Below, piece by piece: positions 9,264 through 20,700 of a stretch of 64,000 bases of DNA. This DNA comes from Anthoceros angustus. Taxonomy: Eukaryota > Streptophyta > Anthocerotopsida > Anthocerotales > Anthocerotaceae. The stretch spans positions 496,001 through 560,000 of the forward strand of contig MU008169.1 in the NCBI GenBank assembly GCA_010909165.1, written 5' to 3'. Below the pieces are notes generated by a model. The model was not told the DNA's origin and made no database searches. It was given only the letters and a program-made list of their open reading frames with translations. Each line of letters starts with the position of its first letter. Positions within the stretch are counted from its first letter, which is position 1. Made by a program: the position numbers and the translations under genes.

Positions 9264-11456
9264 ATGGCGGAGCAGCTGCAGCAACAGCAGGTGAAGAAGA
9301 CCACTATTCCTGTCTACGGCACCTTCCTCAGCAGCGCCTTCGCCGCCTGCGTGGCTGAGGTGAGTGCCGCTTCTCTGCCGGAGGATCTAGGTTGCGGATT
9401 TCTGGTGTGGATTGTGTGCGTTTGTTGGTGAGCTGAATTTTCTGAGAATGCGGCGCGCTCTTGCTGCGGGAGGATTGTAGCTGGTTTGTTGGAGGGAGAT
9501 CAGTAGAGTGATCCTGTTGAGGTAGCTGTCAGGCTTGATTTCGTGTTTGCGGTTGGAATTTCTGTCTGTCTGGCGCTGGTGGAGACTGTTGTAGTGCGCA
9601 TGAGGCTGATCAGGTGGCAGGAGCTTTTTAGTGCATGAGCCGGCAGAAGGCCTTTGCAGATTTGCTCTCTTCCGAAGCTGGTTGTTTTGTGGCACGTGCT
9701 CACTGATTGCATGCTGTCAGCGTCGGCACTGCTTCCAATGGAAGTGTTGTTGAGTCTGGTTGCTGCATTGCCTGAACCGGGCAACCCTAGGCTGTGGCAG
9801 AAGTGACATGAGTGACAGAATTGCAGGCTGCTGTTGGAGCAGTTTGTAGTTTGGCATTCAGCTTGGTTTCTGACTTTGCAGTTGCGTTACAGGTTTGTAC
9901 CATCCCCATAGATACAGCTAAGGTAAGGTTGCAGCTTCAGAGCAAGTCGAGTGATCCTTCGGTGAAAGCGAAATACCATGGGATGCTTGGTACCATGCGC
10001 ACCGTGGTGGCTGATGAGGGAGCGACAGCCCTGTGGAAAGGCATTGTGCCAGGTCTTCATCGGCAAATTCTCTTTGGAGGCCTACGTATTGGTCTCTACG
10101 ATCCTGTAAGTGTGTATCACCAGCTTTCTTACTTGCCCTGGCTTTGCAAAACCGTTAATTCTGCACTTGACCGGCGCCGATTGCTAGCTTTGGCCATGTA
10201 TGGCGGCTGATTAGTGTCCCCGTTGCCGAGCTGCAGGTGAAGCAGCTTTATGTTGGTAGAGACCATGTTGGAGATGTTCCACTTTTGAAGAAGATAGCTG
10301 CAGCTTTGACAACAGGTTGGACATGCTTTCCCTGTCCTTATGTCTGTTAGGTAGTGCTGCGTTTTGAGGTACTCTACTCTTCCAGACGACAGCATTTTTC
10401 TCTTGTGTTTCTTCTCATTTGAATCACCGTAAGTCACTGGAAACAGGTGCACTCGCTATCACTGTTGCGAACCCAACCGACTTGGTGAAGGTTCGACTGC
10501 AGGCTCAAGGAAGAGATCCTGGTGTCCCGTTACGGTATTCTGGAGCAATGAACGCTTACTCGACAATTTACAGAACGGTGTGCATTCTTCTGGGCACTCT
10601 CTTACGTTGATCTGCATTCACATCTTTATCAGCTATTCTGTTCTAATTTTGTTCTGTATTGCTGTTGGCAGGAAGGTGTCACGGCCTTGTGGACTGGCCT
10701 AGGTCCAAATGTGGCGAGGAATGCTATAATCAACGCTGCTGAGTTGGCTAGCTACGATCAAGTGAAACAGGTATGATTCATACTCCAAGTTGGAAACCAG
10801 GAATGCAGTTGTTGTTGGTTTAGGCGGAGTCACGAATGATTTTGGTGGTTGGATGCGGCAGACTTTGCTTAAGGCTGGATTCAAAGACAATGTAGTGACC
10901 CACATTTTTTCTGGTCTCGGAGCTGGATTCTTTGCTGTGTGCATCGGCTCTCCTGTGGATGTGGTAAGCTCCAACACTGGCTCAGTGCTTCACGAAATCA
11001 TTGTGTTTCTTCTCTCAACCTATTGTCTTTTTTAATTTGAAGGTGAAATCAAGGATGATGGGCAACTCGTCAGCATACAACAGCACTCTTGACTGCTTCG
11101 TACAGACGTTGAAAAACGATGTAAGACATTTCTCCGGATCAGCTCGGCTTACTCCTGACAACGCAGCCAAGCGTCAATGCTTTCATTCCGTGAGAAAAGT
11201 ATTCAGCCTTGTTGGGTGGTTTGATTGTCTCTCTGGTAGGGTCCCACTGCCTTCTACAAGGGGTTCATTCCCAACTTCGCAAGACTGGGAACATGGAACG
11301 TTATTATGTTCCTGACGTTGGAGCAGGTATCAGTCTACGTCATTGTCCTGCGTTTGCTGTGACTTTGATGTGTGAGGTGTGGGAAATTGATGCCATCCTC
11401 TGACGTACATTCTGCATGTTACACAGACGAAGAAGCTGTTCATACGGGAAGAGTGA
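9264..11456 (+). CDS. UCP: Mitochondrial uncoupling protein (plant UCP/PUMP)
   Basis: An inner-membrane mitochondrial carrier that dissipates the proton gradient or exchanges dicarboxylates/aspartate. Nine exons: 9264-9359, 9893-10105, 10237-10315, 10447-10577, 10672-10770, 10862-10963, 11043-11120, 11240-11326, 11427-11456; total 304 residues, the normal length. All three carrier signatures are present, one per ~100-residue repeat: [20 protein letters not shown] and PVDVVKSRMM. Family blocks [38 protein letters not shown] and [10 protein letters not shown] match plant UCP1. Splice sites are GT-AG and phases agree throughout. The N-terminus is Gln-rich (EQLQQQQ). The gene sits 316 bases upstream of the enoyl-CoA reductase gene in the same direction. 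It looks intact. Confidence 0.97.
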
Positions 11457-11609
11457 AAGTTACTGGGAGTCCCATGCCCTGCAAATTCAATATTACTTCT
11501 TGGAATTGAGATTAAGATCATCAGGACATAGGAGATGATTGGATGTCCTGACCGGCATTGTTAGCCTCCATTTTTGCAGCCCCGTCCGAGTGGCCGCTAT
11601 TCTTTTTCC

Positions 11610-11615
11610 AATAAA
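11610..11615 (+). terminator. Polyadenylation signal of the UCP gene
   Basis: AATAAA about 155 bases after the stop codon, within the expected 3' UTR. Confidence 0.55.
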
Positions 11616-11772
11616 ATTTGAGGCCCTTAAGCATCCGTTAATCCGGCTTCCGTTTCCGCTCTGAGTTCGCCTAGGTCTAGGTGCGGTGTACAGCACATGA
11701 ATTGAAGCCGAGCAGCAGGCCGGGTGCTCTTCTCCGTCGTCGGGCTACGGGGTTGCACCACAGTCTTCAAAA

Positions 11773-13031
11773 ATGCAGTTGCGGGTGGTGTCGCGCAGCG
11801 GCAAGGAGGTGGTGAAAGGGGGCCTCGAAGTGGGCGAAGATGTAAGGCCAGCGCGTATTGCTGAAGAAGCTGAATTTGCATCTTGTGTTGTAAATCTGCA
11901 ATCTGTGTTTGCTTGCTTCGCTTTTTCCCTGGTGTGCAAGCGGCTTTTCAATTTGGTGGGTGGCTGGGTTGTGCAGGCCACTGTCGATGACCTCAAGAAG
12001 GTGATCCATCAGCGCAGTGAGTACCGTCACTCAATTATGAGGCGGCCATTTTCTTCACCAGCACGTCTGTTCTTGCTATGTGAATGCTTTGTGATTTGGT
12101 TCCCTCTGTGCATGCAGCTAAGAAGTTCTATCCAGCTCGCCAACGGCTCACGCTGCCGCTTGCTGCCAACCAGACCCGACCCACGGTTCTGGAAGGCAGC
12201 AAGGTGGTGGGAGAGTTCTTCACTGGGAAGGGGGACCACACGGTGGTCTTCAAGGATTTGGGTCCGCAGGTTTCGTACCAGACTCTCTTTGTTCTGGAGT
12301 ACTTGGGCCCGTTGCTTCTTTACCCCGTCTTCTACTACTTCCCCCAGATATACTCCCTTGTGGGTGTCCAATCCGAAAGGAAGATACAGCCTGTCCAAAC
12401 CTACGCCCTCATCGCCTGGACCGTGCATTATGCGAAGCGGATCTTGGAGACGCTGTTCGTGCATAGGTTCTCGCATGCCACCGCTTCTGTCACCAATGTG
12501 GTCCGCAATGTCACCTATTATTCAGGCTTTGGAGCTTTCATTGCTTATTTCCTGAACCATCCATCCTACACTTCAGTCCCGGAGAAACAGGTGTACATCG
12601 GCTTTGGTATCAGCATCATTGCTCAGCTGGCAAACTTCTACACCCATCTGATCCTCAGGAACCTGAGGTCCAAGGATGGGAAGGGCGGGTACCAAATTCC
12701 GTCAGGGTTTCTGTTCAATTACATCACCTGTGCAAACTACTTCACGGAGATAGTACAATGGCTGGGATTCAACATTGCAACGCAGACTGTAGCGGGCTAT
12801 CTTTTCCTCACAGCAGCAAGCTACATCATGACACTCTGGGCCATTCAGAAGCACAAGCGCCTCAGAAAGGTAATTCCCCTACTCTCGGTTCCCAGGATTG
12901 GGCAGCAGCTTTGCAGTATGTTTTCTAAGAATCGAAAACCTCTGTTTCCTCTGTGTTGGCAGATTTTTGATGGAAAGGATGGGCGGCCGAAGTATCCCAG
13001 ACGATGGGTGATCTTTCCCCCTCTTATTTGA
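11773..13031 (+). CDS. ECR: Very-long-chain trans-2,3-enoyl-CoA reductase (ECR/CER10 type)
   Basis: Catalyses the last reduction in the ER very-long-chain fatty-acid elongation cycle, supplying wax, sphingolipid and storage acyl chains. Exons are 11773-11841, 11977-12016, 12118-12869 and 12963-13031; 309 residues, the usual size. The N-terminal ~75 residues form the ubiquitin-like region ([16 protein letters not shown]). The membrane part has [20 protein letters not shown], the HRFSHAT stretch, and the steroid 5-alpha-reductase-like C-terminal domain with [18 protein letters not shown]. The protein ends [11 protein letters not shown], close to the family's conserved basic C-terminus. Splicing phases agree. 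The gene appears intact. Confidence 0.96.
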
Positions 13032-13055
13032 ACATTTCTCTCGTCCACATCGCTT

Positions 13056-13061
13056 AATAAA
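13056..13061 (+). terminator. Polyadenylation signal of the ECR gene
   Basis: AATAAA 25 bases past the stop codon. It is close to the stop, so a later site could also be used. Confidence 0.45.
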
Positions 13062-14976
13062 GATGAGGATGTGAATACTTGAGAAAGTATTGTAGGTGGC
13101 TCTAGTAATTTTGTTGAAGCCCAAGCCACGCCTTGTGACTAAACCGCTACAGAACAGGTTGCGTACCAACGTGCCTGCTTATCAGTGCTGCGTAAGCGAA
13201 GCATGGACTCTGGTGTGGACTCCTTTTGCTCCCTGAAGATTTAGAGTTTCTGCTGTAGGTGGCAAGTCCTACATATCAACTCTAGTTGAGACTCCCAGTA
13301 CCTAGTTAGGTAGCCAGTTTCCAGCCATTGGGTGCCATATCTAGGCTCAGCATGATGCTGAATTTAACTCAGTCCGTACAGGGAGCATGGCTCCTACGGC
13401 GTACTCGAATTGTTGTTTCTCTGAACTCTGTCCCACCCGCTTGTCTTGAGTGCTCTCGTGTTTACAAGATCGCAGTATGCTGACTCCTTTTTGCTGATCA
13501 GAGACAAGGGCTTCTGTGCTGATTCATCTTCACATTTTGAAAGCATTAGGGGCCATTCTATCCTGCACCAGTTTGTGTCCTCTATGTCTGTTTCCGTACA
13601 AGTTGTTGTTACTGACTCTTGCTCTCTTGCTGAAGCCTGAATGGCATGTGTTCTGTGTACTGCTTTGTGTTGACTCTGGACATTACAGCACGTCCGTTAT
13701 TTGCTGTCCATACAGGATTGTGGGGCCACCGAAACCGAAAACGAGAACCTCCGTGAAACCATATACCTTTTCTAGATTGCTGTCGTGACATGAGGCTGTT
13801 GGCTCGAGTAGATTTCTAGCTTAATCCTCTTTTCATGCAGTGTTCTAACAGTATAACAGTATTTTAACAAACTATTTTACCAGTATTTTTTTCAGAAGAA
13901 ACCTAAGATATACAGTTTAACAAAAAAGCCTTTCTAACACACCTTAAATCTTAACCATAGGATCATCATAATGACCTCCGTTTCTCGAGGGATTTGTGAA
14001 ATTTTTTGAAAATTCCGCATTTCGACCGCATATAGTCGTTAAAAGTTTTTAATTACTGTCTTACAATTTAGAAGACAGAATTCTCCACATAAGTGACCTT
14101 AACCCCAGATTTACCCACTTCGTTTTCAGGAAAGAAAATGGAGATTGAATTTCTTCTATTATGTGAGCGAATGAAACAACAGCTAGTGTAAAAGACATAC
14201 GTGGATTGCTTTGTATAAAAATACTTCCAATAAAAGTTTTTTTGAATATGCATTTACATAATATTATGTAATTGGTATAAATTTAAAAAAAAACTACATA
14301 TATACCCGATTCTATCAAGGATGTTGATGTTGTCTTGATGACCAACCCCTCTTTCTTTTACCAGTTTGGTCACAAGGACGATACCCATGTGGCAAGGCAT
14401 CCGGACGCTGATCTTCGTCAATCCTGCATTTTTGGCATTGCCATTGCAAGTTACAATGCTTGCCTGCTTCTTAGAATGCTTGAACCCTGCCTCTTACAAT
14501 GCTTGAACCATACTTATTCCTAAGTAGTAGTCTACCATTGCCATTGCCAGTCCCATAGCTGTTTGAGCCTACCTTGATATGTGTGCTACGGAGAGCAGAA
14601 ATAAAGAATATGCATTAGCTTCACCTCACTTCACATGTTGCCAGCGAGCATTGCTCGATTATCACTTGCAAGCATGGATGCAATTTGTTTGTGGGAAATT
14701 CGTGACTTTATACAAGAACACACCGATCACCTATGAAGATGTTCACAGTGTATTACTCAAGTTTGTATCCTTCTAGACCATTGGCTGTGGCGTGACCATA
14801 GAATTTTTTTGTAGTAAGATGCTTTTCTCACATAAGACAAGGATTTTCAATAGGCGGTTGAAATCTCCCACAACTATTTCCCATGTGTTTTCTTTTATTT
14901 AATTTTAATATCAAATACTTTATATTATCTAATTTTACAAATTTAGCTTTTAGGGAACCATAGTAAATGTTCGAAT
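13062..14976. other. Intergenic DNA, becoming AT-rich to the right
   Basis: Up to about 13800 the composition is balanced and could include distal 3' UTR. After that the DNA is strongly AT-rich without a coherent frame. A small repeat of TTGCCATTGCNAG occurs at about 14435 and 14535, and TTACAATGCTTG and TTAGAATGCTTG lie between them. Confidence 0.5.
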
Positions 14977-15047
14977 TCCGTTGTAGTCTAGACTGTTAAA
15001 CACTAGGCTCTCACCCTAGCAAACCATATTCGAATACCGATATCAGA
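14977..15047 (+). pseudogene. tRNA-Glu(CTC)-derived relic
   Basis: TCCGTTGTAGTCTAG matches the 5' end of plant tRNA-Glu. It is followed by an anticodon arm CTAGG-CTCTCAC-CCTAG with anticodon CTC, and a weakened T arm (ATATTCGAATACCG). The 3' acceptor strand no longer pairs with the 5' side, and the D loop is altered. It is therefore a pseudogene or the head of a tRNA-derived SINE. The flanking AT-rich sequence shows no obvious tail. Confidence 0.65.
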
Positions 15048-15805
15048 ACTTGGGCAACGAGAAACATTCAAAATTGTATTCCCCGAAAAACATTCAAAAT
15101 CCTTTTAACCTTTCACAATCCGGTGAACTACATATTAAAAGGATTACTAATTCACAAAGGTTAAAAGGATTAAAGTTCACAATATGTAAACAAGTTCATA
15201 AATCATCTAAAATATTTTTATAATAAATTAATAGTATTATTTTTGCTAAAGCATCATTTACTAGGATCGACTTAATTAGAATTAGATAATATTTATTATT
15301 GTATATAATTAAAAATATTATAATTAAAAATATAAATTTGATTATCAGTACCTAAATATTAAGTTCAAGTTCTTTAGGACTAGGAACTTGATCACGAACC
15401 TAATGGTAATAGTGAGTGAGTGATCCATCACTAACTTCATTAGTACCTAATTCAATACTCCTAGTTAAATATCTCATAGGTTCACACTTTTGCTTTTTGT
15501 GGACTTTGGTATCATCTTCAAGATCATAATGTGTTCATATCAACTCATTTATATAGTTTAGGTTTGAGCTCATATTTGTAAAAGTATAAACTTTTGCTCC
15601 AATTATGTCACAAAAGCATTTTCTTCCTCATAATAGTTTGATGCTTTACGTGCCATTTGTTGGCATTCTTCGAAGTTTGGAGGTTGCACTACTCTTTTAT
15701 ATGGAAGAACATTTGTGAATGAATGGTTTAGCTTTCTCGTCTTTCTTGATAATCTTTTAAGTAAAATTGAAAAAAATAAATCCAAGTACGGAGCTCTAAT
15801 AAAAT
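15048..15805. other. AT-rich intergenic DNA
   Basis: About 70-75% AT by eye. Short repeated phrases such as GAAAAACATTCAAAAT and GGTTAAAAGGATTA recur around 15060-15170. It probably contains the promoter of the NYN gene, but no element can be named. Confidence 0.5.
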
Positions 15806-16869
15806 ATGACAAAAACATACTACACAAATCATTTGACTTTGCGGCACGTTATCAAAATTTTCAATGTAATTGCCAAGAAAAATTGCTTCTCTACTTCATT
15901 GCAAGATACCAACATTTCTAACTTTTCCCTTAAAACTGAAATCAATATTAAATCTCAGTCAAACTACAAATTTCAACAAACATATTCACTTCATACACAC
16001 CATAATCCTAAATGTAGAGCTCGAAAATTTCTTGTGTCTCCAGTGAATTGGGACCCTATTAAACGAGGAAATGTGGTACTTCCCAAAAATAGTCAAATCC
16101 AAAATTTTAACGATAATGATTGGAAATCAAAATGCCAAGAAGCTCAAGTTACAATATGGTGGGACTTTGAAAATTGTGGTGTACCTAATGGTATTGAAGT
16201 AAATAAAGTTAGTACCAATATTGTCAATAGATTAAGGACTAATGGATTTAAAGGTCCTGTATCTATAAATGGTTATGGTGATACTCTCCAGCTATCTCGA
16301 AAAGTCCAAGCTGCTCTAACATCGACTGGCATTCATCTTCATCATATACCTTCAGGTAATTTTAAGTGTCATCTCAAGTGTCAAAAACATAAATTACTTT
16401 TTTAAATAATATATTTATATTTAGGGAATACTAAATAAAACAATTTAAGAATTCTCTATGGAATTTCATAGGGGGAAAGGATTCAAGTGATAAAGCCATT
16501 TTAGTGGATATGATACTTTGGACTATAGACCATCCCCCACCAACAAATATGTTTCTTATTTCCAGTGACCGCGATTTTGCTTATGCTTTACACAAATTAC
16601 GAATGAAGAATTATAATATCTTATTAGCACATTCTTCTCCTAAAATCTCTCCTACTTTATCAAGCCCTGCTAGTATTATATGGCAATGGAGAAGCCTTGT
16701 ACAAGAAGAAAATTCACCAACTTTTGTTTCTCAATCACACAACCCACAATCACCAAGCTCAATAAGATCAAATCCCATCAATCCAAAAGGCAGCCCAACT
16801 AAACCTGGATTTGGTGGACAAGTATTAGGAAAAGAAGGACTAACTACAATAATTGATGACGATAAATAA
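15806..16869 (+). CDS. NYN-domain (MARF1/limkain-b1-like) putative endoribonuclease
   Basis: Exons are 15806-16355 and 16472-16869, with a 116-base AT-rich intron and a glycine codon split across it; 315 residues. Residues ~115-285 form the NYN/PIN-like fold. TIWWDFENCGVPNG carries the first acidic residue, NGYGDT the second, SGGKDSSDKAILVDMILW the third cluster and FLISSDRDFAYALHKLR the SxDxD motif. All acidic positions expected of an active nuclease are present. The N-terminal ~60 residues are basic and Ser/Thr/Asn-rich, possibly an organelle-targeting segment; the exact start is uncertain. The C-terminus is low-complexity. Plants have families of such NYN proteins of mostly unknown function; animal MARF1 cleaves mRNA. 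The gene is far more AT-rich than its neighbours, as is the GH17 gene, so it belongs to a different compositional class. Confidence 0.85.
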
Positions 16870-17231
16870 AAATTTATGAAAAATTAAAGATATGTGATTA
16901 TATGTACCTATTAGAATGCCCAAGAAGGACAGTCAACTCAAATACCTTGTCGAAGTCCAAAAAGCTCAAAATCGAAAAAGACAAATGATGGGAGAAACTT
17001 GGTGAACTGAAGGGATATCCAACGTTGTTTTCAATATGCAGAAGAAGAAGAGAAGTACATTGGTGTACATAGGTTGTAAAACACGGAGACTTAGAGGCTT
17101 GAGGTGGACCGTTAATGGAAATTGTCCTACCTGTAGAGCCCGGTGACAGATGTAACCAACTATGTGTTTTATCATCGGTTTAGCTGCTTTGGCCTTGCAG
17201 ATTCTTGCCACTGTCTCATCGAGTCTTCTCA
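16870..17231. other. Short intergenic region
   Basis: Contains a possible 3' splice site (TTGCCTTGCAG-like, ending at 17200) just before the coiled-coil ORF. That ORF may therefore have a 5' UTR intron or a missing upstream exon. Confidence 0.35.
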
Positions 17232-17717
17232 ATGGCCTCTAAAAGGCGGATGGAATTTGAGGAAAGCGAGCAGCAATGCTTTTGGGAACAGCCGGCAGAG
17301 GTGGAAGTGAGGCAGAGTGGAGCCCTGTCTCAGGCCAAGTGGACTTGTAAATTGGAGGCTCTAGCATCTACTCTACACGAGCTTATACAGAGTGAGCATC
17401 GACAGCTGAAGGAGGAGGGCGAGAATTGTAAGGGATTTCTGCTTCAATGGCAGGAAAAGCTGGAGGAGCTTGTACCATCCGCAAGCCTATCACGAATCAA
17501 TCAGCTGGTGGAGCAGTTGGAGCTGAGAACCCTGCGAGTTGAAGAGGAGCAGGAACGAATTGCATTGCAGATAGCGAGCTTAGAGGACACATCGCAGAGG
17601 AGGCAGCATGACGAGGCACTTGACGAAGTCTTGAGGAGGGACATGGAGGAAGTAAAACTACGACAACAGTTCAGGAGTTTGCTGAATTTATGTCAACATA
17701 CTAGAGATGCGTTATAA
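17232..17717 (+). CDS. Small coiled-coil protein, family not recognised
   Basis: From the ATG in the good context CTCAATGGCC the frame gives 161 residues; an in-frame ATG at 17205 would add nine. It is mostly amphipathic helix: SLSRINQLVEQLELRTLRVE and a long Glu/Arg/Gln heptad region from about residue 85 to the end. I see no catalytic motif. Size and layout are compatible with small kinetochore or SPC24-like coiled coils, but I cannot show homology. The stop codon lies inside the last codons of the convergent TPR-SET gene, so the two coding regions overlap tail-to-tail by six bases. Both 3' UTRs must run antisense through the other gene. Confidence 0.6.
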   Translation: MASKRRMEFEESEQQCFWEQPAEVEVRQSGALSQAKWTCKLEALASTLHELIQSEHRQLKEEGENCKGFLLQWQEKLEELVPSASLSRINQLVEQLELRTLRVEEEQERIALQIASLEDTSQRRQHDEALDEVLRRDMEEVKLRQQFRSLLNLCQHTRDAL

Positions 17718-20700
17718 CATGTTGTAGAACCTGGCTAACGATTCCCTACTCTCACTGACCAGGGCCTGCAGAACGTTTGCCTTCTGCTTCCCGTATGTAC
17801 ATCGACAAATTCGCAAAGCAAAACTATTGGCTGACCTATACCTAGAAGATTTCTTGCCACTACTATGCTTGGCTACCTCCCTGGCAACTACAGACATTCT
17901 CAGAGTTTCTAAGCTACCAGGGCATACCGTGTCCATGGCCTCCAGGCATTGAGGCAAGTATGTGAGGGCTTCGGGCGTGAGCTTCACCTGTTTGCTCTCT
18001 CCTTCAGTGCGTTGGTGCTCCCCGAGCTGCCTGAGATAGCTCCTAACAAACGAAGCCCTTAGCCAATTCCTTTCCTGGGGACTGAGGTCCTTGAGGGATG
18101 TAGCCAACAGCTGCTCCAACTCCGTTAGGACATCACTTGCCTTCTTCACTTTCTCCAGATGCGAGTCCAGTGTCTCCTCCAGCAAGCACCTCGGACAGTT
18201 GCAGGTGAATTGCCATGCGGAAGTGCTCACCTTCCTCCTCTCTGCGAGTGGCTGGAATATATTGAAGTAGTTGAAAGTGATCTCCTCACCAGCCACGAGG
18301 TCTCGTGAAGCTACCACGAACAGCGTCTTCCCAACCAGAACCCAAGATGTGTTCGGCACGCAGGAGTGATTGATGTAGGAAGGCAAACTCCAGATTCCGC
18401 AGAACTGCTCATCTCGTTGCTGCTGCTCCTCCTCCACCGTACCGTGATCTAGACTGTCCTCCCCGTCTACTATCTCCTCCCAGGTTTCAGGCCCATCATC
18501 CTGTTCGCCACCTCCTACTTGAATTCGCAATGTACTTCTGTCAAAAGCATTGTGATGAATAATGCGGCTGACGCGCCCTGAATCAAGCTGCTCCTGAAGG
18601 ACAAGCTTCTGTTCTGCACTGGCATAAGCGCTGGTGTAAGCCTTCCCTGCAGGAGCGAAGACGCTCAAAGACGGCGTCTTCTTCCCATCAGAACAATCTT
18701 GCTCCACGTTGCCGGAGTCCGCTACCGCAACCTTCTCATGGCTCAAGGACAAAAGCCGTTCCACGCTTCTAGTAGACAACTCCAACTGGGTCTGGAGAGC
18801 AGTAAGCAGCTGCTCCCGGATCTTGGGTGCTATCCTCCCCTCGGAACTTCCACTAAAAGGAGAGTTGCCCTGGCCTTGGCCTTGAGCATCACTGCCACTG
18901 CTAACCGCAATGTCGGAAGCAAAAACCAGGGGGTTGGACACAAGAAGAAGACTCCCAGCCTCCACATCCCTTGTGAGAATCAATCCATGGCCCTTCTCCT
19001 CTCCAACATGTTGAATCTCAACCGGTCCTACATAGTCGGCACACTTCGGGACAGGAGATCCACCTGACAACCTGTCACTGAGGAGGTAGTCCGACAAATC
19101 AAAAACGCCTAGCCTGCTCTGCTTGTCACCGATCTGGCAAGCTTGAAATGCCTCCTGCAGATCCTTGTCGAACGGGGCACGATCCTTGGTGGTCTGGAGT
19201 AATTTCAGAGCTTCCTGGTGCTCACCTAGTCCTAATAAAGCCCTGCCCTTGCGGAAGATGCTCTTGAGGTGCTGGCTATCCAGCTCCAAGGCACGTTCCG
19301 AGTCTACCAACGCCTTCTCATACTGCTGCAGCCTGAGCCATGCCTCAGCCCTGTTTGAAAACCCTAGAAGAACCTCATTGTATGTCCTCGGAGACTCACT
19401 AGCGGAGGCCACATCCACAGCTTCTTCATCGGGATGGCTGCCGGATGCAGCTGTACTACTTCTCGAAGGTGTAGTGGAGGCATGATCCTTGCCCGAGTCT
19501 CCTTCTCCGGAAGGGGAGGCATCTGACAAAGCAGCTGGGATGTTTTTTTTTTTAGCCTGCCCGTTCTTCACATCAGCTGTGGAAGAGATGCTCGCCCTGT
19601 GCTCCTTGATTGCCTGCCGGATACCCCAAGTGTAGAAGGTGACGGACTTCTTCCACTCACCCTGCCCGAACCATCTGTTCCCTTGGATGCGCAGGGCAGA
19701 AGCACTCACATTAGCAGGAATAACAGGCGAGGTCACGGCTGGCTTCTCCACCTGTTTGCTTGCCTGCTGTTCAGCTGCCTGAGGAATCTGCAGGCTCGCC
19801 CTAGATGCAGAGGACGGTGCTGCAACTGCACCTTCGGTTGCTGGCCCGCCATTGAGCTGCAACGACAGCAAGGTCAGTGATTCCTTCCTGTCATTCGAGG
19901 CGGCAGTCACGGTCTTCAAGCTGCCCTCATCAAGAATGCTTGCCCCATTCACAGGATCAGTCGTGGCACTGATCTTTGGAAGAGCATTAGCACCCTGGAC
20001 ATCCGTCCCCTTGTTGGTGGCGTCCTGACCAGAACGGACATCAAGCTGACGGTCCGCCACAACCTCAGACGCGTCATGCTTGACTGACAACACCTCCGAC
20101 TTCTGGGGCCCAGACTCGGAGTCACTGGTATCAGAAACTGGCTTCCCGCCTCGGCTCTTCCCTTCTCCGAGCTTCTCGCCTCCGATCCTCCCGTCTCCGA
20201 GCTTCTCGCCTCCGATCTTCCCGTCTCCGAGCTTCTCGCCTCTGAGCTTCCCGTCTCCGAGCTTCTCGCCTTCGGTCTTCTTGTTTCCGAGCTTCTCGCC
20301 TCCAAGCTTCTCGCTTCCAGATGCAGGCTGCTTGTCCTTACCAGCACCTGAAACTGGGTGTCCTCCTAGCGAGAGGACGCCGTTGTCCTTCTCTTGCGAG
20401 CCCAGTGATGGGTCGCTCCCCGCTTTGATTTGGATGTCCCTGTCCTTGACATCGTACTCCAAGAAGTCGTCCCCGTTGCTGCTTCCTCCCTTTGATTTGC
20501 TCTCAGCAGCTCCAACTTCCGAATGAGCGGGCTTAGGGACATCCTGATGTTCTGCTGCCCTCGTAAACTCAGCAGTTTGAAGTCCTGGAGCAGTCACAGA
20601 TTTCTCAGAGGGAACTGCTTCAGCTGCTACTTTTGCAACTGGGGCATCCCCTTGTTCTGCTGCTCTCGGCTTACACTCTGTGGTTTTCACTCCTGGAGCA

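Noticed and set aside
8858-9304. Minus-strand ORF rich in Cys and Ser overlapping the UCP start
   Set aside because: Overlaps the certain UCP exon 1 antisense and shows no conserved pattern.
20080-20526. Plus-strand Ser/Pro/Phe-rich open frame (148 codons)
   Set aside because: It is the antisense of the KLG repeat region of the TPR-SET gene; openness follows from the 30-base periodicity.
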